From the NCBI GenBank assembly GCA_037903355.1, contig JBAJFE010000014.1:6076001-6140000 (forward strand): a DNA stretch of 64,000 bases. Reading direction: 5' to 3'. This document shows positions 9,640 to 20,690 of this stretch, in pieces; position 1 is the stretch's first letter, and every line of letters begins with the position of its first letter. Position numbers and translations under genes: made by a program. Below the pieces are notes generated by a model. It made no database searches. It saw only the letters and a list, made by a program, of their open reading frames with translations, and was not told the DNA's origin. This DNA comes from Trichuris trichiura. Taxonomy: Eukaryota > Nematoda > Enoplea > Trichinellida > Trichuridae.

Positions 9640-11771
9640 CAACCCAAGCCTGTTAAAAGACATCCTGTCTTTAGAAATAAATCAGGTATACAGAAATCTA
9701 TTACGGACCTGAAATTGTTCGAAACACACGTTCGAATGCAGCTTGTGAGTAGGCCCGTGATGCACTGTTTTGTTACTTGTTTTACTGGAAAAAAAGACTT
9801 ATGCAATCCTTAATTGTACTGGAAAAGCGGCACGTGTCAGAGCTGCTCTTTTTTTTGTAGAGCTGACACTATTTTTCCATTCCAGCTAAGTTGAAGCTTC
9901 TCATAAGCACAACATTATAAATTTAACTGTGCTGGCATGTAAAGGACATGAAGAGGTATTGAATGGTATATACTGCTCGGCATAAGGGCAACGGTGTATT
10001 AAAGTTTACTTCGGAAGAAAACTGAACGCACTTAAGAAACAACCCAATAAAAATCGCAGATAATAGCAACCGACACAACCTTATTACGTGACGTACAAAG
10101 AATTTCAGTACGCATACATATTGGGATGACACGATACTACATTAAACTTCAAAATTTCATGTATGTAATCGTAAACACGATGCTTAAAAAATTAGGAATA
10201 GTACCATATAGTCTCACGATCACCTTGCTGCCTCACTGTGAAAGCTCTGAATTTAAAAAAAATGCGGTGCTTGGTTGAGTTATTATGTTAAAATGAATAC
10301 ATGCTTTTCCCAGTGGAGGCCGGAAATTTTTAACCGCCAAAGGTGGACCTAGAGCATGCATGTCAAGCTGAGCGTTCCCTACCACCATATGGGTCACATT
10401 TGCGTTGTCGTGGGGACCACGCATGACGACTAGTTGAAATATATTAATGTAAATCATTACAGAATATTTTTAACACTTGATCTTAGAAACACATTGTTCG
10501 CACAAACGGTTTAATGGCTGGTCACATTCATGAGTGAAAAATAGTGTTGACAAACTAAGTAAAAACGCTGCTAATTTCGTCTTTTTGTTAAGCTGAGAAA
10601 AGCATCTATTAATATTAGCAACCAAACGCCAAATTTCTTGTAAACTCAGAGCTTTCAAACTCCGGTACACACAGTTTCATCGTGTATTATGTAAAATGTT
10701 CTGCTAAGTAAAAACGAGTTTACTTAGAGCAGCTAGTGGCTATCGGATCGAATCTGATTTGTCGTCTGCATGTAGCCAGTGAGTAGAAGACTGAGCAAAA
10801 TAATTATAATTTCAAAACGAAAAATTTTCCACTAATTTAAAATAAACTTAAGAAAGATGGATGCTTCGTAATGAAAAATGTTTTCCTTTTTGGAAGTCTT
10901 TCATGGTTTTGCCCTGCTTTTTTGAAATAATGGGTATATCTAGCTAAACGAAACGCTTTTTTAATTACAACAATTACAGCAAGACAGGAGAAAACCATGG
11001 AAGACCTATAATTTCTTAAGAAATCAGTGGAGGATCAATGAACCATTAAGATAATTACAGGAAGTTGGCAACTTGTGCTTCATTCTTCATCAAACATAAA
11101 TACTTCTAAAATCGTTATCAAAATTAGTTCCGAAAATGCGTGCAGTCAAGCAGTAACAACACTCAATTTGCAATTAAATTATATGAGATCTGCGCGCGTA
11201 TATACATTGCATACAGTTATAAAAGGCTCTCTGCGCGCAATTTATAATGCACACAGGTCCTACGCTGAGGTTCAGAAACGTCATCTCCATTCTGTTTTCG
11301 CTGAAATGTATCACCAATGAGTAAATTGTGCCGCCATTTCTTCTAAGCTTACACTTCCCTACACAATAAATGTAGTTGCTACCTGAATGACAATAAGATT
11401 TCTGGACATGAAGCAGTCGCGTAAGAGTTACGAAAAGATATTTTTCAAAGTATGAATCATTACTATTACCAATAAATGTGCAGATGACAAAATCTTCATC
11501 ATATCTACTGCACAATAATGACTGGTGAGCGCAAGGATTTAATTTAACTTCAAAAGAACTGACTAACACCATCACAAGTTCACAGCTTCTCATAATCAAA
11601 TGATCAACTGACAAAAAGGAGGCAGGATTATTCACGAATACGATCATTAGAGAACGGAATAGTATAAATGCTTACGTAGTACAAATCATTTTGATCAATG
11701 AATTTTTCAGGCGGACTAAAAGACGAACAAAAAATGACTGCGAACAATAAACAAAATGGTCACACGCTTAC
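9640..11771. other. No gene seen; may hold TOM1 3' exons or 3' UTR
   Basis: AT-rich sequence. On the - strand, further short exons of the TOM1 gene could lie at 11640-11770 (an acceptor followed by TCC GCC TGA would end the protein at once, and other acceptors keep a frame open), but none can be fixed. The open frame 11174-11647 on the - strand has no recognisable domain. Confidence 0.4.
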
Positions 11772-14700
11772 GTTGTTTTGTTTAGAAAGAGAACTGTCAG
11801 ACTGAAGCATCTGAAATAAACAACTATAATCGTTCAAAAACTATAATACTTACATCTCCAATCCCCTCAGGATGAATTGAAGTTTGCGAATCACTACCTG
11901 CCTGCGTCCTAAAATTAAACGCTCTAATAAGACCAAGCAATAAGCCTGCAAATCACTGGGAGGAACCTTCTATTCGTCTGCGCACCACCGACGAACCCAA
12001 CAACCGGGTTAGAGATACCGCCTGTTGCAAGTTAACGCATTAACACATGAAGCCTACGACGCATTCATATAAGCTTACGTAATTCTGTGCCTGCAGCCAC
12101 AGGCGGCACGTCACTCAAGTCAATCAGTGCAGTATCTTCATCAATCTCTGCTTTGTCAGATTTACCAGCAGGTGACTGAGTCGCCGATTCACGATTCGTC
12201 ATGTAGCGATCATATTTAGCGAACACGGTATTCAATTCGTCATTAATTATAAGAAGTTCGCCTAAAACATGCGCAAACAAGCTGAACTGAATATTCGTAC
12301 ACTGTGAAAGGAAAACGCCTTACTGGTCACTGCATCATTCTTGATCTGCTGAATTAGCACAATAATTCGACGCTGCATTTCTCTACAAACGTCATTGAGA
12401 TCCTAAAGAAAGCAAGATTGGCAGTGTACCATAACAAACTGCCAACAGGGAACACCTTAAGCATATGCAAGTCATCTGGATTCTCTTGGCCAGGCTGTAG
12501 CTCCGTCAGCATTTCACGAAACACATTCAAGTTCTCATTGACAACGTCCAGTTCGCTGCGTAATTTCACAAGCTGTTCGTCGGAAACGTTTCGTTGACAA
12601 GAACGGTTCCCCACAGACGGTGAAGTGACCGGAAAGGACTACAAAATCCAAAAGAGCTTACGTTGTTTAACAGAGTATCTTTTGGAAGAAGCTGGCATAG
12701 TTATACAGTTTTTTGAAACGACTGTATGCCTGCTCAACGTATTTACGTAAGCCTAAAAGCGCACAGCAGACGCACGGTCAGCAGGCTCCTTATTAGTAAA
12801 AGCATGCTACCGTAATTGTACGAATAGAATGTACTGAAAATAACTTATAATCTGTGCTGCAATAAAAGAGAATACGCAGGTTTTTTATAGTGAATCCCCT
12901 TATCGCAACGAAATTTTATTAATACCGGAACTTTTCAGGTTCGCCTTAGCCTGTTGTCAGTGGTCAAGTAGTTTGACTAGAAAAAACTTGACCACTGACG
13001 ACAGGTAAAAGCTGATAGCCGACTGCTCCGGTACTCATAAATTTTCGTTCCCTTAACGCGTTTTATTGTAAATACAATGGAACCTCCAAAGTTGACCACC
13101 TCCCTAAGTTGACCGAATTTTGACAAGTTGCTTGGTCTGCGCGTAAATAAGTGCAAGGACAACCTCAATACGTCAACCCTCATAAGTGGGAAGCTGACCG
13201 CTTTAGCCGTGACCTCGTATATGGACGCAATGCTAGTTTGCTCTCTGTAAGTTGACCGCCGCAATTTGCCGTGTCAGTCGCTAGCAGCTGTTAACCATCA
13301 GTGCCTCAATGTACTATTACTCAACGTAGCGAAGTTTTTCATTACCGTGCATCGGAGATTCCTAACAACAGAACCGATTCCGTCGCTTTGACGATGCCTT
13401 TTTCATGCTTTCCTGTGCAGCTTGCACGTTTCCTGATTTACATGATCTCCCACGTGCGCGTCGACAACAGCATTCTCCTATGGAGCGAAATAAGCGAATC
13501 GAGCCTAACTGTAACCGTTCGCGTCGAGCTCAATTCTATTCATTCGCTTTGCTGTATCCGTGCGGGAGGTGGCCTTCACGTGTTTTCGCGAATAAAGATA
13601 TTCCGGCTTACGCTGTAGTAGCTACCAAGCTGGTTACAGTTTGCACTATTTCCGAACGGAAAGAATTGAGAGAGTTGGCACTGAAGGAAAAAGTAGATCA
13701 TATCCACTTTCTCGAAACCAACAGTCGAACGGTTCCATGTCAGCACGACTACCGTTAGCAACATCGAGAGACATAAACGTGAGTACTTGGAAAGATATGA
13801 TAAGGAAAGCGGAGACCCGCGGCGAAAAACGAGGAGAACCTCCTTCGACTAAGTCAATGAAGCAGCGTTAAATTGCTTTAAGCAAATGAGAGCAGTTAAT
13901 GCAAGGATCTCTGGCCCAATGATCCAGGAAAGTGCTAGAAGATTGGCCGTGGGATTCGGGTTGACAGGTCTCCAAGCATCAAGCGGTTGGTTCAAGAAGT
14001 TCAAGCTCCGTCATAAGACTTTTTGTCAGAAAATCTCACGCGACGAATCTAGCGAGGTTTCGTTATTTTGCCAGTGGCTTTAAGGAGGAAGACTTTCATT
14101 TTGGCTTCTTTTGTACGGATTTTCTGTGTCCCGTTGAATAAACTTTTATTAATAAACTTTTCTTAATAAAAGTCCAGAATTAAATGTAACCGTTCGCGTC
14201 GAGCTCAATTCTATTCATTCGCTTTGCTGTATCCGTGCGGGAGGTGGACCTATTAATAAACCAAGGAACCAGAAATCATCAAGATAGCGAAGCATCTTAG
14301 GTTCACATCAAATTACAGACCCCCTCAGCTCTACGGCCTGCCTAAAGTGCACAAACCGGAGGTCCCACTAAGACCAATAGTTTCCACAATTAACAGCACC
14401 ACAAGTGAGCTCAGCCGATATTTGAAAAAGGTGATCAAACCACTAACTGGCAAAGAACCGTCCTTCGTCAAAAATAGTACCACCTTCGTCAACGAAATAC
14501 GAGAATACCATCTAGAACCGGACGAAATCTTAGTTAGCTACGATGTAAAAGATTTATTCCCTAGCATTCCGATTTCGACAACTCTCGATACACTATACAA
14601 TCTCCTCAATACAGACACAAATCTGTTCACCAGAACCAAGTTAAATCCTTTCCACATTGTCAAATTGGTATCATTTTGTATGCAAGATAGCAATTACTTC

Positions 14701-17700
14701 ATGTTCGATAATAAGTTCTACAAACAATCTAACGGTGTCCCTATGGGCAACCCACTATCTCCTATCCTGGCCGAAATATTCATGGAGAGTTTTGAAAGGC
14801 AAATGTTGAAAAACGGTAGATAGGCATATAGCCCCACGACTATTCAAAAGATACGTAGACGACATCTTCGTAATTATCAAAGATGGGAAGGAAGAACAGT
14901 TTCTAGAATTTCTTAACAGCGTATGCCCCAATCAAATCGTTTTTACAATGGAGAAAGAATCAAACCGAACCCTCCCCTTCCTTGACACACTGATTATTCG
15001 CACTAATCAAGGACTAAAAACCAGAGTTTACAGAAAACCAACACACACTGACCAATATCTTAATTTCTCATCGCACCATCCACGCTCAGTAATGCGCGGA
15101 ATCCTCTCGGGAATGATTAACAGAGCAATCAATTTATGTGATCCAGAATTTCTTCGATCGGAATTCAACTACATTAAAAAAACATTCTACAAAAATGACT
15201 ACCCCAAATCTTTTATTGACCAAGTATTCAAGCAAAAGCTGCGCAACCAGGAACCACGGCAACGAAGTAATTTGCCTGATATACGCTTAGTTATCCCCTA
15301 TGTGGCAGGACTAGGAGAAAAGATTGTCCAGTTAGGAAAACGGTTTGGGTTCCGAGTCTTTTTCAAAGACTTCCTCAACCTCAGGACAATTCTCCGGAAA
15401 GACAAAACGAAAATCCCAGAAAACAAAAGAACAGGATTAGTCTACGCAATCGAATGTCCCTGTTCAGGAGTGTACATCGGAGAAACGGGTAACACCCTCG
15501 AACACAGATTCAATGAACACTTAAAGGGGTTAACCACTTACAACAACGCAAAAAACATTCTCAGCAACGGCAACAACCAAACAAGACGACGTGGAAGACC
15601 AATATCAAACCCGAGGATCACCATGGAGAAGGCAATACTATCCTCGGCTGTCGTGGAACACGCATCACAATGCAATCTAAGCCTTGGAGCAAAAGTTTTA
15701 TGTTATGAAAAGAATTTGCGCTTACGAAAAATCAAGGAAGCTCTGTATATTAGAAACAATACAACCTACAACAGAGATAATGGAGCGGAAATAAATGAAA
15801 TATGGACGAATATTGTAACCCGCTCGAAATGTTGCTCGCTCAATTAAATTTGATTCACCCGCTCGAACTGCTGACGGACAAAGAGAAGAACCACAAGGCC
15901 CACTTTAAAACACGGGCCTTTAAACAGCTATAGACGTTGCACGTTACTAGTACACTTTAGTCATACGTCAATCCTTAGACCGCTGATGACGGGTCAAGTT
16001 CGGACCCGAAAGCTACGGACATTTTATTAAGAAAAGTTTATTAATAAAAGTTTATTCAACGGGACACAGAAAATCCGTACAAAAGAAGCCAAAATGAAAT
16101 TATTTGGTCCCGTACGAAGACATTATATCTTTAAGGAGGAAGACATTTTTAATGCTGATGAAAGCGTCTTGTTTTTCAAGACTATGCCTGATAGAAGTCT
16201 TGTACTAAAAGGCGACAAATGCAAAAGCGGGAAGCTCTCCAAAGAACGCCTCATTGCGCTTTTTTGTGCAAGCGCAACTAGGGAGAAGTTGAAGTCATTG
16301 GTAAATCAGCGAAACCTCACTCATTTAGGAACCTAAGACCTGACGACTTCCCTGTCACTTGGAGATCAAATAAATGTGCCTGAAAGACAGCCACCATATT
16401 CGAGGAGTGCGTGAGAAGTGTCGACCGACAGATAAAGCGAATGAAACGTTTCATCTTATTGGTAGTAGACGACTGTCCGAGCCATCTTCGCCTGAGGCAC
16501 CTCACAGACGTCACGTTTAAATTCCTGCCTCTAAAAATATCCTCAAAAACCCAGCTTCTAGGTCAAGGAGTAATTAAGATATTTAAAGCGAAATGCAGGA
16601 CCCAGCTTCTGCAGTGGTTCATTGCAAGCAAAAGTTATCAGCTCTTCTGTGGGAGCGACTTCAATTGCTGCGTCCATTAACGCTTTGCACGCCGTACTTT
16701 GGATCAATTCTTCCTGGAGTAAGGTTCAACCGAAGGCAATAAGGAAGTGCTTCAGGAGAGCTGGGTTCGTCAGAGACGAAAAGGATGATGTCGAGCTCCA
16801 GCCTGACAGTCCCACTCCCGAAGTAGAGATTGAAGGAGCAGATTTCGAAGATTTCGTTGCGATAGGTAATGAGGTGGCCACTTCTACCGAACTCGACCCA
16901 CAAGCAATCTTCCAATCTATACTAGCCGAAGCAGGAATGAGCGTAGAGGCAAGTAGCGCAGGACATGACGCAGAGGAAGAAAGTGACAATGAGACGGAAA
17001 TGGTACAAAAGCTGAAGGAAGAGGACGTCGGGCGCATGTTAGCGCAGCTGAGGTGTTTTGCTTTCTAAAAATGCCCAGAGATGCTGAGCGGGGTAGGTAG
17101 CACGGAGTTCGCCCTTAAGGCTTATGTTTGTAGTAAGAAGAATCACCGGATTAGAATTGACACCTTTTTCAGCAAGCCCCTAAAAAGCCTATGCATGATT
17201 TTACAATGACGTTATTTTTATGCACCTCGCCATTTAATACACCTCCAATAGATGCTGTGCAACAGAATAAAACGCGTGCAGATGCTAATCTATTCAGCCG
17301 AGCCACTTGAACCAACAGCCTCCCTATGATGATCACCTCCCTATGTTGACCAGTTTTGCTCAATCTGATTGGGTGGTCAACTTGCGGAGGTTCAACTGTA
17401 ACATCCGTTCGCCATGAAATTCTACCATCAGGTTACGAGGAGTTATTTGTCCAGCTACGCTACTTTCAAAAGACAATCAAGAAATCAAGTATGAAAGCTC
17501 CGTAAGCTATTCTTCTGAAGCATACAGCCAAGAACTTCAGCGCTTGAAGGTTCTCAGACGTCTAAATCCATACATCCTGAGACTGATTATCGCCCAAAGC
17601 GCCCAAGTGAAGACCAGCAGTAAGAACCAGGTTGTTCTGACATAGGCGCTACTTATGACGCCACGTCAAAAGGTTCGATTTATCCTTACATCTCACAGCT

Positions 17701-20690
17701 TACTGACAGTGTCGCCATACCCTTCTATTCACCATTAAAAAGTACCACGCAGCAATCAGTATTTCCATCATTGCACTACATGGCACAGTGGCGTAGCAAG
17801 GCTTCGCTTTCATGATCCTATTTTCCACAGCTTTACCCTTTTCAGTAGTCGGTAAAACGCAAGATCATTACTCGTACATGGAAATTAATAATCGTCACTT
17901 TCGGGACTGACCTTGTCCGGTCTTCAGAGTGTCAGAAAGGTTTTTACAAGTTGCTGACGACGAGACAAGGTCAGTTCCGACAGCAACGCTTAGTAATTTT
18001 CATGTGCGAATAAAGGTATTACGTCTTACCAACAGTTGAATATGATAAAACCATAAACAACAACATCGTATTAATTATAAAGTGTCAGTGAGAAAGCAGA
18101 GAGGAAATTTAAATTCTTTTATTTAAAAGGTTGAGTAAGGGACCTCTAGCAACGCTCTTTCGTATCATTTTTGCCCCTTACGATGATTAGGCGACCGACG
18201 ACAAGAATAAAAGTCATGATGTCCGTAGCTTGTAGGATTCATCTTCAGGAAAAAGTGCAGATGGGAAATCTTTTTTTTTTTATAAGTGTTCTTCCTATAT
18301 GTGTTAGTATTTTAAGTACCTTATTCTATCCTGTGCGTTTCTCTCAGATTATTAAACGGAAGCAATCTCTAAGTTTTCACTGATAGATAATGTTACTAAC
18401 ACTTTGCCGCTATACTATGTTGCCATTTCTACGGTGTGGTATCGCCACTGAGCATGTCGGGAGTTTATCAGTATTTTAAAATTGAAAACGGTGTCAGAAC
18501 TACATAGGGATGTTTGTTAGTACACACTTTCACGTCTTATAGGCAAACCGGAGGTAAGAAGTCAGTAAACGCGGAGGATTTATGCAAATTTTCGTTTGTG
18601 TCTACCTGCCCTTCCCGTCGTTCGCTTTCCCAACGATATGTTTACCCCATTTCACGTAATGAACAATTTACCTGTCCGAATGTTGACCTTCTTGAAGGTG
18701 AAGTGACCTAATGGTTAATTTAATTTTTAAGCAAGGCTGTAAAGTGTTTGCCAGTTTCAATCTTGGTCAGAAAGCGCGTTTGTCGTTGTTACCTTCTTGA
18801 AATATCTCTGCAGGATTAGAACATTGACTCGTTGATTTTAAAGTAATAGAGACTGCTATGTGGCTTACATGTATTTGGCGTAAGATATTTGTATTTACCT
18901 ATTGCATACAACGTGCTGATATAATTGTAAATACTGCAGATCCTACTCCATCACAATGTTACAGGTAAAACTCGTTGTTATCTGCGTTAGTGCGGTAAAG
19001 CAACCCATACAAATGTGCTATGATGCCGTCAAACTAGGCTTCGGATAATCGGAGACGCATCAGTACTTCCAATTCTTGGTTCGGCTTGAGGAGCCTACAG
19101 TTACTTGGAATAAAAAGCGGTAACTTGCGTCACTGAGTTTAATTTTTGGCTTAGGTTTAGGTGGCCTACAGTTAATGCGAGTAACAGCAGATTTTTCTGA
19201 GACGGCGAGCATAAAACTTTTAAACGCTACATTATTCGTGATCAATTTCGTTATGATGACGCTTCCGTCCAGGCTTAGGTTTAAGCGGAAGCGTTAAGAA
19301 CGCTGAAGAGAAAAAGAAACGAAAAATTCGGTCAAGAAGACGCTCAGGCGTGTGATCGTTCGGTAAGGTCGACTTTTGGTCGCGCAAAATGTCGGTAAAT
19401 ATAAGCAAATTTTACATCAATTGATGGATAAGAATTAATTTTACACGGAAGTTGTTAACTGCGGAGTATTCTGGAATCAAATACTGCAGTTATGCGCAAC
19501 TGCGGCCATTCACTTTGTTAGTTGAGGAGGGGACATCAGAAACATGAGCGCATCAGATACAAAGCTCGTTTGAGTAAATGGTCATTTGAGGTATGAAAAA
19601 GAATGCTACATTAAGTTTACAGATGCTGGTAGCTTTAACGCTTTTGAAACAATGATCTAAGCAAATTCTTGATTAAAAAGCCACTAATTCTATCTGTGTT
19701 TTCGCATTGTCATATGGATTAAAGTTGGCGTGCAGGATGCCTAACAGAATTTCAGAAACTCACTGGCTTGGGGGTAACGATTGGGGCATCCAATGCCTCC
19801 TGAGCGGGAAACTCAACTCCTTTTGTCACCAGCTCGTCATACACATCACAAACGTCCGAATATTCTGGCTGTCCACGGAATGCTTCCGCCCATTGCTGAA
19901 CAAAGTATCGATCAATAAGAACTATTACTTGCAAAACCGCATGCCTACAGTGTCACTAAACTTTACTTTGGATGTTTCAAAACAAAGAGATCATCTTGTC
20001 TCAATGATATTAACAGATCCCAAACGCTGTTTAACCAGCATGACAAGAATTAATGCAGTTCCCAGAAGCCGATCCCGATTTATTCATATATATATATAGG
20101 TCTGTTTATAGATAAACTATGAAGCTCGGGCTGTTACAAAAGGCTGTATTTTTACAGCTGATGTTGATCATGTTTTAAAGCAGCCTTACTCGAATCATGG
20201 ATAGTACTTTCACTTGAATCGATAAAGGAGGATCATATTTTGTCCCTATCAGACGCACGAGCTCATGTAAAAAGTCCTTCTGAGCAACAACGCAATAAAA
20301 TCTTGGCCCGCAATTCTTGACGCAGGTATCCAAAACAACAAGTGTGTTAGATACAATAGCATGATTTTTGCCCATATTCTGCTGCAGTCGTTTGCGAATT
20401 GCTCTTATTGCATCCCTGGGCCTGTAGGAAATTTGCATCGATGACAGCATAACACAAAATGAATTTTACCCATCTTCCTGCGAAGAAATCATATCACAAA
20501 TTTCCATGTATATGGCCCAATCTTCTTCCTCAAAGGTTGATTCTGTTATTGACTCTGCAAGTAAACAGTTAGTCACTACAACAATCAGACGGGTAGAAAA
20601 AATACCTATTTTCTTTCCAATCGGCGTCTGGAAAGGGTTCCCCTGAAAAAACTCGGTAACCGCCTGAGCAGCTTCCCTAGCATGCTCCAT
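11772..20690 (-). CDS. TOM1-like VHS and GAT domain endosomal sorting adaptor
   Basis: TOM1 proteins bind ubiquitinated cargo, Tollip and clathrin on endosomes. Exons on the - strand join in frame: 20690-20606, 20554-20470, 20421-20190, 19895-19764, 12638-12456, 12402-12324, 12261-12079, 11897-11854 and 11810-11772. The first four encode a VHS domain (GNPFQTPIGKKIESITES, EEDWAIYMEICDMISSQEDG, LDTCVKNCGPRFYCVV, QWAEAFRGQPEYSDV). The next three encode a GAT domain (EQLVKLRSELDVVNENLNVF, MLTELQPGQENPDDLHML, ELLIINDELNTVFAKYDRY), followed by an acidic stretch with ALIDLS, a likely clathrin-binding motif. VHS joins GAT in phase 0 across an intron of about 7.1 kb that contains a Tigger with a nested PLE. 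The start is uncertain: ATG at 20690, or an upstream exon spliced at the ttttttcag just before GNPF. The C-terminal end is not resolved. Confidence 0.9.
12950..13007. repeat. Hairpin of about 20 bp arms
   Basis: CCTGTTGTCAGTGGTCAAGT is mirrored by ACTTGACCACTGACGACAGG about 15 bp downstream. The right arm includes CTGACGA, the first box of the hammerhead cores seen elsewhere in the window, but no convincing second box follows. It may be a stub of a PLE terminus next to the Tigger insertion. Confidence 0.5.
13510..13572. repeat. 63 bp direct repeat, copy 1
   Basis: Identical over 63 bases to 14185-14247. This copy lies in Tigger sequence. The other lies inside the PLE insertion, next to the PLE's 5' truncation point. 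Confidence 0.9.
14098..14173 (-). repeat. PLE terminal repeat, inverted 5' copy
   Basis: Reverse complement of 16024-16097 with few differences; both contain the strings CCGTACAAAAGAAGCC and GTTTATTAATAAAAGTTTAT. It forms the left arm of an inverted repeat enclosing the PLE body. Confidence 0.85.
14185..14247. repeat. 63 bp direct repeat, copy 2, at PLE 5' junction
   Basis: Exact copy of Tigger positions 13510-13572, located between the inverted PLE terminal repeat and the truncated PLE ORF. Confidence 0.9.
14270..15847 (+). pseudogene. PLE reverse transcriptase plus GIY-YIG endonuclease, 5'-truncated, one frameshift
   Basis: Penelope-type RT copies RNA at a nick made by its own GIY-YIG nuclease. 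From about 14290 the frame reads YRPPQLYGLPKVHKPEVPLR, the PLE RT entry motif. It then shows YDVKDLFPSIPI (motif A), QSNGVPMGNPLSPILAEIF (motif B) and, after a frameshift near 14815-14822 (stop TAG), RYVDDIFVII (motif C, YVDD) and LPFLDTLI. The second frame continues to a GIY-YIG domain: GLVYAIECPCSGVYIGETG, then LEHRFNEHLKG, with a CPC...H...C zinc-like set, ending at TAA 15845-15847. The N-terminal third (before the LYGLPK motif) is missing. One frameshift makes it nonfunctional, but the domain sequence is otherwise well preserved, suggesting recent insertion. Confidence 0.92.
15980..16017 (+). ncRNA. Type I hammerhead ribozyme motif of PLE
   Basis: Read in order: CCG (stem I), CTGATGA (core), CGGGTC and GACCCG (stem II, 6 bp, 7-base loop), AAAGCTA (GAAA box shared with the stem end, then palindromic AGCT and cleavage-site A), CGG (stem I partner). 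The 4-base AGCT is a very short stem III, as reported for hammerheads in Penelope-like elements, which are thought to work as tandem or dimeric forms. It lies between the GIY-YIG stop codon and the terminal repeat, as expected for a PLE pLTR. Confidence 0.75.
16024..16097 (+). repeat. PLE terminal repeat, 3' copy
   Basis: Right arm of the inverted repeat with 14098-14173, directly after the hammerhead motif. A further 30 bases of unmatched sequence precede the 16 bp target duplication. Confidence 0.85.
17401..17840. other. TOM1 intron, nothing recognised
   Basis: Unique-looking intronic sequence between the Tigger right end and an inverted repeat. Confidence 0.5.
17841..18038. repeat. Inverted PLE terminal-repeat pair, degenerate hammerhead cores
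   Basis: The arms 17841-17927 and 17953-18038 are inverted, diverged copies (GGGACTGACCTTGTC against GACAAGGTCAGTTCC). The left arm on the - strand has CTGAAGA, a GGAC/GTCC stem and CGAAAG. The right arm on the + strand has GTTG, CTGACGA and CAAC in hammerhead order, but its GAAA box is altered to GACA. It is organised like the pair at 8074-8350 and lies in the TOM1 intron. Confidence 0.6.
18039..19763. other. TOM1 intron, nothing recognised
   Basis: No coding or repeat signature beyond weak telomere-like strings (GGCTTAGGTTTAGG near 19149 and 19272) that are too short to call. Open frames here have no domain. Confidence 0.5.

Larger units (their letters stand above)
14078..16144 (+). mobile_element. 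Penelope-like element inserted in Tigger, 16 bp target duplication
   Basis: The insertion 14094-16128 is bounded by identical 16 bp copies of CTTTAAGGAGGAAGAC (14078-14093 and 16129-16144) that interrupt the Tigger reading frame. Order within: an inverted terminal-repeat copy (14098-14173); a 63 bp segment copied from the neighbouring Tigger; a 5'-truncated reverse transcriptase plus GIY-YIG ORF; a hammerhead ribozyme motif (15980-16017); and a terminal-repeat copy in direct orientation (16024-16097). An inverted terminal repeat upstream plus variable-length target duplication is typical of Penelope-like elements. Confidence 0.9.
13640..17067 (+). pseudogene. Tigger transposase, decayed and split by a PLE
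   Basis: The N-terminal part (about 13640-14093) contains a CENP-B-type HTH region: ARISGPMIQESARRLAVGF and ASSGWFKKFKLRHKTF, preceded by a degraded first HTH. The C-terminal part resumes at 16129 with FKEEDIFNADESVLFFKTMP, in which the N/D-A-D-E-S-V-L-F segment is the first catalytic Asp region of the DDE domain. It continues with LVVDDCPSH (second Asp) and FLPLKISSKTQLLGQGVIKI (family form LPPNTTSLLQPLDQGVI, in which the third Asp precedes QG; here it is G). The tail (16622-17067) is acidic. Several frame shifts and the altered LDQGVI motif show it is inactive. The sequence repeats CTTTAAGGAGGAAGAC on both sides of the PLE. Confidence 0.85.
13073..17400 (+). mobile_element. pogo/Tigger-type DNA transposon with TA duplications
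   Basis: The element spans 13075-17398 and is flanked by TA at 13073-13074 and 17399-17400. Ends are inverted: CAATGGAACCTCC at the left, GGAGGTTCAACTG at the right. Subterminal regions contain repeated AAGTTGACC/GGTCAACTT units spaced along 100-200 bp, likely transposase-binding sites. Inside is a decayed DDE transposase in + orientation, split by a PLE at 14094-16128. Removing the PLE leaves about 2.3 kb of Tigger, a normal size. It sits wholly within the large TOM1 intron, in the opposite orientation to the gene. Confidence 0.85.

Noticed and set aside
16726..17037. Ser-rich - strand frame
   Set aside because: Antisense of the acidic C-terminal region of the Tigger transposase.
19138..19290. 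Second interstitial telomere site (GGCTTAGGTTTAGG strings)
   Set aside because: Only one or two imperfect units at each place; chance or decay cannot be told apart.
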